From Apostichopus japonicus (Eukaryota; Echinodermata; Holothuroidea; Aspidochirotida; Stichopodidae): a stretch of DNA of 60,000 nt. Both the position numbers and the translations under genes were made by a program. Each line of letters begins with the position of its first letter. The first letter of the stretch is position 1. The stretch is from positions 29,279,554-29,339,553 of the forward strand of contig NC_092562.1 in the NCBI RefSeq assembly GCF_037975245.1, written 5' to 3'. Shown in pieces: positions 26,801-39,568 of this stretch. Under the pieces are notes generated by a model. It ran no database searches and was not told the origin of the DNA. It was given only the letters and a program-made list of their open reading frames with translations.

Positions 26801-27657
26801 AAAACGTCGCTGATGCCTGTCAGTTTAGCACCGTTGGTTCTTTATTTGTATATATAATTATACGCTTATAACCATGTTTGTGAAAGACTTTCCTCATTGT
26901 CTCGTTTCGGTTGACAATATCTGTACAAGCCTGCAATAATGGTTATCTCTAACTTGCTAAATTATTTGGCTGTCACGACCTTGGTTCTCCACGACGCTTT
27001 ATTGAACAACTCTGTTATGAACGTAACACATTTAGTATTTGCTCTTAGCAATAAGATACTCATTGAAGGGGAAGATAATTAGGAAATATGAATATTATGT
27101 ATCAGAACACCTGCTATGATATAATGCTAGTTCAAATGCTCGGTTTTCCGCACGTATTGAAAGGATTCATGGCGCAATATTTGTCTTAATACGGATTAAA
27201 GTAATAATACACAGTTAGGCAACGAGCATTAACGGCAAAGTTGCTTTCCTTTTCAAGTTTCGGGAGGGGATTAAAACTTGGAATAAACGAAAGGAAAATT
27301 ATTCATAAAATGTGTTCACATGGAGCGGGAGGTGGGCAATGGGGAGAAATAAATTTTACATCAAAATATCTTAACTTTATCAATCAGGCCAAAAGACTAA
27401 ATGAATGGTTTGTTACAGCTCGCAATAATGATGCCTTAATGTACAGGACAGCAAGGAATAACCTAACACGCAACATATACACACAACCTATCCACAAACA
27501 GAATATACAACTTTAAACTTTTGATACCTAAACGGAAGTGACCAGGGGCAGATCCAGGGGATATGGGGATGTAACCTTCCAACCTCAAACATCAAAAGTC
27601 ATAATTTAATATGCCTCAGAGTGTTTTTTGTCTGTCTAACGTCAAATATTTAAGTTA

Positions 27658-27739
<82 letters not shown>

Positions 27740-30700
27740 TATATATGAATACATAATTAGAGGATTATTATTACTACAAATCACCGTCCATCAAGGCATA
27801 CGCATATACAATCACCGAAACTGAAGAAATATCGTGAAACGCCTAGTTAATGTCAAAATGGTTATTATAGCTTTACCAAATCGCTGGAAGCCTCGTTATC
27901 ATTTTTTGTTTTGTTTTTCATGTAGTTTGCTGAAACTTACTATTACTGGCATATGTCATTCGTTTTCCTATTATAATTAGGTAAAGTGCTATACTATATA
28001 TTTCTGCCCATGAAGGCGCCATATAAGGTTAGGGTAACGAGGAATATTCAGATATAGAAGAGTAAGAAATGATGGTTTATTATTATTATTATGTGTGAGT
28101 GTGTGTAGTTTATGATTGTTCGATGCACCATATAACGAATGTTGTCATCTTATTTCAATATCCAGGGATCAGAGTCTCTCTTCGAGGGGAAGCCAGGACT
28201 CAATGGCGAGAAAAATTACCCCCTGTTGCCTTTCGAAGCCGACGAGGCGCCCTCGTAAGGAGCGTTGATCCCTTCCTGTGTCATCGCATGACGGTCTGGG
28301 GTAAAGGTAATGTTTCTAATGTTAATATTGGATATCAGTTCTTAGTTCATTAAGAGAATATGTTATTAAAATATGCACATTAATATTAAATTTGAAAAAC
28401 ATAAAATCCATCACCTAACTTTACCGAGTAACTAAGATGTTCTGCGTGCTCTCAAACTAACCGACAACCTTACAAAGAGGGTCTTGTTGCAGTACATAGG
28501 GTCACTGGCGGATCCAGGACCTTTGTTTGGGAGGGGCCAAAGTGGCATTAGAGTGACATGGGGGAGGGGTCTAAGGGGAGGGGGTGCCCCTTTGGAAAAT
28601 TTTCTATTGCTGAATGCCCTCAGATGCAATTTGGTGCGACAAAAGTGTACAATGGTGATGTTAATTGACTTCTAAAAAACATGTTTCCCAGGTGTAATTT
28701 TCTAAAATATTTATAAAACAAAGTTGGGATCATCTTTCTCAAGAAATTTTATTTCTCATAGGTTATAGATTTCTTACAACCAGCCTGTAACTGCAAAATG
28801 GTGTTAAACTGTAAATCCTCATGCTCATACATTTACATAGCTCCCAACTCTTGAGAAGGCAAATGCTGGTCCATGCCACGAGTCGCCGTCCTGGGGGAGG
28901 GGTATAAGGGGAGGGGGTGTCCCCATCCCCTTTTGAATTTTGTTGGAATCCTGGTGATGCCTACATGTAAAATGGTGGCACTTAGAAAGGCTTTTGTCAC
29001 CCAAAATATTTTGAGAAATATGCATTTTTTTGTGTGTAACATCAATAAATTGAATAGTAGGTGATAATTCATTCTTTCCCGTGGCATGAAAATGTTCGCT
29101 GCTCGCCCCAATGAAAAGAAATATAGGCTAATTTGAGGTTCAAATGATGCTGTAAAGAAGGTTTTATACTCTATTATGCTAAATGCTAAAGAAATGATGG
29201 TTGCTAAGTCAAAATTTGATGCATTTTTTTTTATATATACTTGACAATTATCATGCGGATTTTTCGGACGCTTGTGCAGGTCAGCGGGTTTTGGTGTTAG
29301 AATGCGGGTCTAATTCCCGCGAATTGCGGGTCAGTTGGGAGCTCTGCATTTAATTTTAAACCAGAAAACGAAAAGGTTTAGACTAGTCCAGGCGCGGCGG
29401 AACGGGAAAATTATTGGGGGGGGGGGGGCTAATATGTGGAGACTATCTAAGCGGAGCGCCACCATCAGTTGGCGCGGAGCGTACAAGAAAATTTTGGGTT
29501 TTTCAAACCCCCCAGATGGCCGGAAACGGCACTTCCTGAGTGTTTTATGCTGCGAATACCTAGCCCTAAAATATTGGTCTCAAGCCTGCAATTTCTCAGA
29601 TTGCACGAGAAAGTCTGTAAAAACATTGTAATTTGTATATTCGATGGTGTTTTAAGAGAGTAGCTATTACTCGTAGTGTACTCGCAAAGACGTTTTTGAG
29701 TGTAGTAAGGGCAGTGGCGGAGCTAGGGGTATTGGTCGGGGGGGGGGCGCTTTCGACACTATCTAAGCGGAGCGCCACCACAGGTTGGCGCGGAGCGTAC
29801 AGAAAATTTTTGAGTACAGATACTATATAGATTGCAGGAAATGACCCATTCCGGGCCTTGCTAATTTACAGATAAACGGAGAATAAATAGGTGTCATTGC
29901 CATTTTGTCGGAAAATTACACCAACAAATGTCAATAAGTAGATGAGAGCGCAATAAAATAGTCAATAATCGCGAATAAGTAAAAAGTAGTGAAAAGCTGA
30001 AAAGGGCGCCAGCAGTCCCTTTGAGTCCGTCGGGGGGGGGGGGTTGCATCCGCCCCCTGATCGTATGGACGCTCCGCCACTGAGTAAGTGGATGTTGGAG
30101 AACTGGCTGAAATGAGGCAAGTCATTGTCCTAAGACGAAGTTGTGTTGCGCTTACCGGTATACTCACACTCACTGCTTCCACTTTTCACGGGGCGTGAAG
30201 ACGCGGTTGGGGTGAAAATGTGGTCTATAGCCAGGGGACGGGCCGAGGGTCCCCCAGCATTTACTAAAATTATTACACCTATGTAGCATACGTGTGCATC
30301 GGACAGATCGACAAGTATGCATTGAAAAATGGGCAGATGCACGTTTCGGAGCCTTGGTAAATATTGGGGGGGGGGGCTTATCATGCATTTGCCCCCTCAA
30401 CTTTTGCATTGGGGGCTAGAGCCGCCACTGGACTAGTCTACCACTGCTATTCCTCTCGATTTTTTTTAATATCCAATCATATGATTTAGCGGATGTTCGG
30501 AAACACTTTTTGGCTCACCTTTGGGGGGGCCATGGCCCCCCTTGGCCCCCCTTGGATCCGCCAGTGCATAGGGTCATGTACGGGTGGTAAGTAGTAACTG
30601 GTGGCAACTAGTCACGGGTGGCAACTAGTCACGGGTGGCAAGTAGTAACGGGTGGCAAGTAGTACAGATAAGACCAAAATTCCAATTTAAATTTACGTTT

Positions 30701-33700
30701 TGGAGGGGTTTTTTTGCTTTTGTTTTTGGCAAAGCATTTTAACCTTTTAGTATTTTTGGCTAGTCTAACCAAATATATATGAACACATGAAATATACTGA
30801 AATACGCACACATCGCTTGTGGTACTGTTGAAGTGGTGAAATAGTTTTCGGAGACGGAAGCCTCGCACTTATTTACCAAATAAGGTCTACCTTTCCGTAC
30901 AGGACAATATACGTCACTGTCACTGAATAGGTCTACAATGTGTACCTTGAAGGATCCATGTACGTGCTTACTTATTAAGAAAGGTATCCATTCATATTTT
31001 TTTTGTTTTGTTTTGTTTTGGTTTTTGCCGTAAAGGGGAAAAAATGTATCTTATATAAAATGTTCGCTCAAACATTAAAATCAATAAGGAAATAGCACTA
31101 TACATTAAATGGTATTATCTAGACATGATTACACATGTAGTTGCGATCAATACCATATCAAGTGAGGTAAAGACTGTCGTAGATTGAGGAAGCCAATTAA
31201 TGCTGAATGAAAGATCACTTTAATAATTTGGAATATCTTCAAAAACGACTGGAGAGGATCGATCAAGCTTCCACTGTTGTTAAGCGTCTATAGAAGACAG
31301 CAATCTAGCAGCCAGGTTAACACAACAATGAGAAGAGGACTTTCAATAGTAAAGACGCGTTTTACACTCGACAGTTTGAGAATTGCAAGATTGCTAATAT
31401 ATTAGTAGCGATAACTGTACAAACATTGGTTTTTCTTCGCAAAATTATAAATAAAGAAATGACATCCTGAAGGGTTGGGAATGTGAGGGTTCTTCCAACT
31501 GTGATGGAAATTTTGCGTGTAATGTAACACTGCTTTTGGAGCAATTGAACAACATTGGAGTGACAAATGTTGATATGCACGCCATCTCTAAAAGCAACAA
31601 CACATTGATTAATAGTTACTTTATTCATTTCATGGAGGTTTAGAAGACCCTTCTTCTCTCCTATACGTAGTTATTAACAAATGACAAAGAAATTCCATGA
31701 TTGGATTTGTTAAAAGTTTCGATGTAAGAAACATTTAGCTTCCGGGTGCCGCTGTGGAACATGCAGATCAGTCAATGTATTTCTTACTAGAATTTTCACA
31801 CTTTCTAAGCACATGAAAGAATATAGATTACCACAACAATAGTTTCTTAATAGCGATGGGGAAGGTTCTTCCCCAACCCCCCCCCCCCTTCCCCCCTCGT
31901 ATTGTTAATATTTCCGAGCTTTTCTTGTGGTCTTTTAAACTCCTGTTATTAACTAGCCGATGATAATGAGTTCGAAACAATAAAAGAATATGTCATTTTT
32001 AAATGTGAAACAAATATGTTAATGGCGACTTTTGTTTCATTATGTTATTATTTTCTTTACAAACAGAGCCAGAAGATGACTCCGAGATACCCCTCCTCCA
32101 GGCTGGACAATACAACTTCCCGTTTAAATTTATCTTACCGAACCAGCCGGCACTTCCCTGCTCGTTTGAATGCGGTCGATTTGCCTGCATACGCTTCTAC
32201 GTGCAGGCAACGATAGATATATCGTGGGCAGTTGATCCCGTCGCTGAAAGATATTTCTCATTTCTTGGTAACGAACTTGACGTCAACCTTACCAAGTACA
32301 CGGTGAGGTTATTCATCTTTTAGATCAATATCAGTTGTTCATAATCAAACGTGTGTTATTGTTCAATTCGGTGTTTACTTCTGTACCGAGTTGGTAAATT
32401 TGGGCAGTGGACTGGAGGGTTTCTTGTTGACTGCGTACAAGCACCCTCGTAGACAGACTGAAGTACCCTTCACTGGACTTTGTCTCCATTTTTCGATTGT
32501 ACATGCCATATAATAAGTATTGTAGGTGAATCAGGGTATCCCACACGATGAAAACTTGCGGAAGCCAAAATCGTATTTTACAATAAAATTCTGTTTGAAT
32601 CATGATACGTGTGTAACTTACGTATGATGCAGTATAGTAATATATAACTGTGCTGATTGTAGTTAATACGTCGCTGTCGACCAGACATAGGCGGTTATCA
32701 AGTACCGCACTTCAAACCAAAAATATCGCTACAAACACCGTACTCTTCCGTAAACATCTTACTATAGGTAGCAGTAACTCACTGTACCGGATGAGTCATT
32801 ATATTCTAAATTATGTTCCAGATAAACAACATACAGAGAAAACGTGGTACATTCATGCTCTATTTTTAGTGACTCTATTGATAAGCTATTTCTTTTGTTT
32901 GCATAAAATCTAGGTCGTATTCTTTATGTATTCTCTCATGGCTCTCTGTCATTGATCACCACTTTCCATCTAGAAGATCATGGTTATATTGATTGTAACA
33001 ACGTTTACATTGCACTGTCGTAACATTGTATATTACGGTCGGAGTACAGTACATTATATAGTCCACCCATCTATAGAATCATGCCTAGACGTTCTATACA
33101 CACGCATAAAGTACAACAATGAGCTTGTTACTTTCAGTTGGTTTGTTAATAAACAATTTATGTAATTATTCTATAGGGGAGATAATAGAACATGCTATGC
33201 TATTTTTAAATGCTCATTGTTCTCGAATCAATCTCGGAAACAAGGGTGGAGCTCAAATGGAGCGATGACATCACACCGAGATAATGCGATACTGTCGCTG
33301 GTTGTTAACGCTCCTTAAAATCAGTGGTTAATATCTCTGTGGAAAAAAAAAACGGGTGGGTCTGAAGGTTATAAAAGATGCGGTATAGATGTACAGTATT
33401 TCCGCTAATAATAGTTGTATTGTGTTAATTTCTCCCGTTCTTAAGAAATTTGACTGGGTGGAAAGAAGAAGATAAATGTATCGAGCCTGACTGGTAGAGG
33501 GTCAGCCTAATTATAGAAACAATACCAAGTTTATGATAGTCTCGTTAGTTCATGGTCTCCGGAGATGCATTAAAAAACATATCATTATATTAGGATTCTG
33601 ATTGATGAGAAAAGAGTTAACAAAAGATGAATTCATGTATGTGTTTTTTATTATGTGGTAGCTCAACGTAAAACGATAGTCAATATGCAGCTCTTTGTAA

Positions 33701-36700
33701 AATGCTATGCCTATGATAATATTATCTTAAAACATCCGGTTGTGCCAACAACACTGCAGGACGTGCTACGTCTGCCGAAAGCTTGTTTTTCTCTGAAAAC
33801 AAATTCAAGTTACACGAGAGATGGAAATGATTGTTTTTTTCGGCAGTATTTCTTACAAGGAGTTAACAATAATGGTCACCATATTCTTTAGAGGCTCGAT
33901 CTTATATTGACTGTTTCTAAATCTCTGCATGGAAAGAAGGTTGTGGGATAAGGCTGCCGTAAGTCAAGTACCTTTGAAGTTTTGAAATGAAATTATACAA
34001 ATAGCTTTGAGGCCAGTTGAAGCTTTACGAGATGCCGTCCAAAGTTACAAAGTATATAGAAATCTTCAGCCAATATACTGGTTATGCCACTTTACTCCTT
34101 TGATTAGAATTTCCATTATCTTGTGTTTTGTTTTTCGTATTCAGAAGCCAGTCCAGGCAAGTGACCGGAAATCGATGCGGTGGCGGTGCCGATCAAGTGG
34201 CCCAATTGCTCTCAAGGCTGAAATGCAACGTTCGGCATACTGTTCTGGGGAATATATTAATATAAGAACCAGGCTGGAGAATAATTCCGACAAAACTATG
34301 AAGCTTAGAGTCAAGTTGTTGCAGGTACAGTGGGTTTTTTTTTTGGGGGGGGGGTTTCTCGAACCGGAACGAATGATTGATGTAAAATGTGATCATATCC
34401 AGAGATAAGACAGAAAGAACGAGAGAACACTTGTCGAATCGTTTTGTGATTACCCAAGTGGTTACTAATTTAAATTGTTAATAACAATTGTTAAAGTAAT
34501 CATTTCTTCCATGTTGAAACAAACAAATATGGTGAAACATTTTTTTTTCTTCAAAACAACAACACTCAATCGAACATGAATGCTGAATACATTCAATTTT
34601 AAACTAATCAATTATTTACAGCTGGAAGACGACAGACACAGTCTGTCTTGATGTTTCAAATTCCTGCAGAGAATCTGCAATTTGATGACACCGGTTTGCT
34701 ATACTGTTCTGATATATACATATTGAATAAGCATGTGATTTGACTGTATAGACTTAAAACAAGTTTATTCGTGACTTCCATTATGTTCTGTTTGATGTTC
34801 TGTATCTAAACGTTGTATACATTTGATACTAGGAATATAAATTTTGATGGGAGTACAGCAATACAAATACAACATACTCTTTCAAGTGCAAGCTTCCCCT
34901 TCACTGCATTTCAACTAGATTTGTGTTGATACATGAAACCATGTGTAGCTCGTCTCTCTCGCCACATCAATTGGTCATTTTTCTCGTTAATGTTGTCGAT
35001 TCTAGGTTGAAAGAGCAACCCCAGAAGAACCTTTATCATACAATTTGAAGTCAATTTTGAAGTCATTAGTGATTTTATTGTATTTTGGTGTTTTCCAATT
35101 AAAACAAAAGTACATCCTAATTTGCATATTATAATTTGCATATAATTTGCAATTTTTATAAAATTATCAATTCCAAATTTTGTTCTCTATTAATCTAAAT
35201 CAACTTCCTAATAGAGAAGTTGTCCCTAACCTTTATAAGCCAGCCCTAACAAGATAAATGCCCCAAATCCTAATTGTGTGCCCAACCCCCCATGTTGGAA
35301 AGGGTGAATGAGGTATATACAATTATACATCCCTTCGTATAAGGTGGATATGGCCAGTTGGGTTGTTATTCAAAACACCCCTTAACGGATTAAGTGTTTT
35401 TGTTAACATTCTTATCAGTCAGTGGTTGTCTTAACCGTTATTTCTTTGACAGAACGTTGATATAATGGCTGGGACTACCAAGAGACACACACGTAAAGGT
35501 TCATACGAGGTTCTTTCCTATACAAGCCCTCCTGTACTTCCTGAACAAGAATTCATTCTTCAAACTGCCCGGATGTTGCAAATACCAATTTTACCACCGA
35601 CAATAGACTGCCAGCTGATCCGAGTACGCTATGTGATTAAGGTAAGAACCTATGAACCTATGAAATCCCCTCCCCATCCTCCACCGCCCTCCATCGCCAT
35701 CAGCCTCCCTCAACCCCCCTCATTCTCCCTCAACCTCCCTCAACCTCCATCAACCTCCCTCCATCTCCCTCAACCTCCCTCTCATTCACATTCCAGGTCT
35801 GCTGAAATTTGGTTTCTTTCTCCAGGACTGGCTATTATAATTTGCGGGTATTCAATGTAGTATATTACAAGCAGAATATCATAACGTATCATCTCTAAAG
35901 AATGTTTGTTTTTTTGATATCGTTAATCCAGCCCATGAATCAAGTTGAGGAGACTGTTCTTGGTACGTTTGTACTTATAAACAAAAAAAAACACACAAAT
36001 AAAACAATCATGGATCTTTTCATTTCATTCATGTATTCATGATTTTTTTCCAGCGAATATCAAACCATTAACATGATTACGTGATCATAATGAAAGTGGG
36101 GTGGGCACATATATTATCATGCAACATTTACATGGTCTTTATCTGTGCTTAATTTACTTTTTCTTTTAATGGAGAGGGAGAAAACAAAAGTACAAGATTA
36201 AGTATGCATTATTCTTTGTAATACATTTTCTGTGTAATTACCATATTTATTATTATGTCACAAGAAATAATTCATGCAACGAGTAGCCAACCACAAAGCT
36301 TATAACATGTACAGACAATGTTTAAATGTTGACCCATTATTAAATTAAAGAACCATGGCTACATGAACTAATATGATATTGCGACAGTACAGGCATTCGC
36401 GACGTTATGACTGTTTCGCATCACTTTTCAGTATATGCCTGTCAGAAGTATATGCATTGAAAATAAATTGTACATACTATTGACATTACTATTTATGTTT
36501 GCATTAAAGTACTTGAACCCCAATTGCGCTTACGAAAGCTCGTTACGACTTTTTTTGCAAAACTGTAATGTACGCATGTTAGAAGCATATGCATTGGAAG
36601 GAAACTATACATACCAATAACATATAAATTTAGCTGCACATTTAAGTTAGAGGATGAATTCCAAAATGCACTTACAAAAGCTCACCATACTTCCACTGCC

Positions 36701-38689
36701 AGATTCGTTATTTCTTGATGTTTATACTTAGTTAATATTAAATGTATCAAGTTATTTTATTCTTGACAGGTTTCGTTACTGGTTGACGAGAAACCCGAAT
36801 TGAATATCCTTTTCCCCACCGTTATCGGAAACGTACCTTTTAAAGGCAAGGAGAATAGTCAAAGACAGATTAGCTACGGTATGTTATGATAATAAGGTAT
36901 ACACTATAGATTGAGTTATTGAAAGTTTGGAACGGAGAAAGTGCATAACAGATCTGTCGCTCCATCAACCACTTATATATATATAGAATTGAATTGTTTT
37001 CAGGAAATACGTGTTGGACTTTGTGCCAGCCATGTTTACTAATATAGCACTATCATAAACCGTTATAATAAACAAGTTTTTTTTTTTGGCATGAAGCATA
37101 AGCTTTCACTGCTTCACTGCTTGGGTTTATGTAACTACCAATGATCAGCCTTTAGTAGATGGGCCGGGAAGCAGGGGACCTACCATCATCCCTAACATAC
37201 TACTGACCCCCCCCCCCTCTCCCCTGCCCAGGCCAATCTGTGATAGCATCATGTGTATACAGAAACTTCACAAGTTACAGGACACGAGTCCTTCCTTAAA
37301 TTGTGTGTGTCCCTCAATAAACTGTTGATGGCAAACCACCTCAGAGTCTTAGCTACGGGCCAGTCATTGCTGGCTCAATGGATTTCCATTTTATTCATGC
37401 ATGGATTTTCCATTTTAAATATAATATGCATTGCATGTGTATCCATTATTCGTTTATGCAGCCATCATCTTTATATAATAATTAACAACGATATGCTCTT
37501 CATTATAGTGAGCAGTTTTGTCCTATTCTGTTTTGTGTATGTTTTGTTACTGTACGGGGTTCGGTTAGGTGTTGGCATGGGTAGGAGGTGTGAAGGTAAG
37601 TTCATGGGGTGGTGAGGAAGGAGGTGAAGGGCGTAAATATATAATCCGATCATTTCATGTGGATTTACCTCTCTTTCCTGTCTGACCTGTCTCTACACTT
37701 CATATACAATTAAATCTCCTAGACTCTTAGTTATACATTGCCCATTTAGCCACGGCATTCTCCCAAGGCATATATACGATAACTTTTCGCATGTCCCTGG
37801 ATGTCATTGCTGTTTGACTTTTAGCTTTCCGTATTCATTACATAATAACTTGTCCAAATGTTTTATCAATTACTTCAAAGTAGAATTTAATCATACGATA
37901 TAAACGACCACTAACCATATTCATGAGAATGACAAAGATAACATTCAAGTAAAGTGCTGCTTTCACTTAACAACACTATCAAGAATGCATGTTTTGATCT
38001 GGCTGGCTAATGAAAGACACGTTTTCATGAAGATAATTGCAATGGCGCATTTTCAAAGGGCAAGGTTGAGCTATACAAAGGGCAAATTGGTTTCAAAGCA
38101 AAACTATCATTGATTGTTCGTCAGCTCGGTGCATTTTCGTTTTTTTTTATTATCAACATCAAATGGACAACATCTTGTTTTTCAAAGCAGAATGGTGCTC
38201 GGTTTTATGACGATAATTAGAGTTTATATTTTAATGCAAAATGATTTAGGATATAAGTGTTATGGTACTAACTTTGCGAACATCTCGTCCAACGTACGAT
38301 TGGGACCAGGCCTGGGGCGTTGATCTGTTTCCAGGATAGAAATTCTCAAACTTATCGATACGATCATTCCTGGAATGGAATTGTGCTTGGTCAATAGCGT
38401 ACACGATTGGCTGTAGGGTTTTTCTCTTTCTCCCCCCCCCCCCACCCACCCCTTTAGGAATCACAAACGATTTCGAATTGTTTATCATCATGATTGATCT
38501 CTAGAGTCAGGAAAAATATGTCACCAAAATAGAACTAGCATTGTTTGATACAGGTGACAAACGTCTACAGTGGAATTACGACCTTCCTTACCGGTTTCGA
38601 ACCGCTGAACAGTCAATCGGTGTCCATAGCCTGGTTGGTTAGGGTGTCCGAATGTTGGGCGGAAGTCCCGGGTTCAAATCCCGGAAGGG

Positions 38690-38746
<57 letters not shown>

Positions 38747-39511
38747 CGATGTGAAGGCCAACTATAATGACACTGTAAAGCTAATCCATTATTATCGCCA
38801 TGTGAATCGCGTGTTTAAGCATATAGACAAAGGACTTGTATGTCATTAATATGTAACAGCTGTTTCGCGAATCATGCATGACACGTTACCTATTCATTGT
38901 TCTCTACTTTTGTACATTGGTCCAACGAACACAAACATTGTAGTCAATTATTTAATCAACACCTATTTTAAATAACTGAACTCACAAAGATTCTCATAAT
39001 GCATTTGTGAAATATCAAATACCAGCTGATTCTCATGTCTGTATCATTCAAAACTGTTTCAATTGAGTACATGTTAGGCTAATGAGTTAAAAATATGTTA
39101 TGACGCCTTAACAGGTGTTACATTTATAACCAATTAATACTGAGGACTTATAAACAGAAAATACTAAACACACAATCCTATGCAAAATGATTGACTGGAC
39201 TATCCAGACGACTCTTAAGGTCTCGCCAATAATTTAGTCCACATTTTAACATTAAGTGATATGACACTATAAACTGCAAATCACCTAAGATCTGCAATGA
39301 ACTATCTTTACAAGGTATACTTACTAGTAAAACATAGGGACAGTTGTATAGACTCCTAACCAGTCATTAGCTGGAACAGTCTTTGAGTAATTAATTCGTC
39401 TGTTGGTAATTTTTCCACAGTAGCATCTGGTGACAGGACATGTGTTACTGAGTTTATAACACATTACTATAACATATTATACATATATAGAAATATATAT
39501 AGACATATATA

Positions 39512-39568
<57 letters not shown>

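Larger units (their letters stand above)
17803..28165 (+). other. intron 1 of the alpha-arrestin gene
   Basis: 10.4 kb, GT...AG. No exon is supported inside. Contents: two ~65-bp direct repeats (about 18067-18132 and 18157-18220); a ~150-bp duplication (about 19307-19478 and 19500-19643); a 22-bp tandem repeat at 20815-20965; a ~75-bp tandem triplet at 25090-25275; a lone hAT-like terminus (CAGGGGCAGATCCAG) at 27543; TA arrays at 22909-22930 and 27661-27735; and G/C homopolymers near 21478, 23202, 23460 and 24505. Confidence 0.7.
28503..30566. mobile_element. outer hAT-type non-autonomous element (level 1 of 3)
   Basis: Terminal inverted repeats CACTGGCGGATCCA at 28503 and its reverse complement ending at 30566. 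Perfect 8-bp flanking duplication CATAGGGT at 28495-28502 and 30567-30574. An 8-bp duplication with CAxTGGCGG-type ends is characteristic of the hAT superfamily. Without its nested insertion it is about 1.0 kb. Subterminal GGGGAGGGGTCTAAGGGGAG-like words recur near 28557 and 28895. No transposase frame is present. It lies wholly in intron 2. Confidence 0.88.

Noticed and set aside
27241-27516. 91-codon frame with R-N-N-L-T-R-N-I pattern that resembles the pre-RT region of some LINEs
   Set aside because: Too short and without a second supporting motif; chance similarity cannot be excluded.
28495-30574. A coding hAT transposase in the nested stack
   Set aside because: No frame longer than about 100 codons and no transposase or dimerisation motif; all three elements look non-autonomous.
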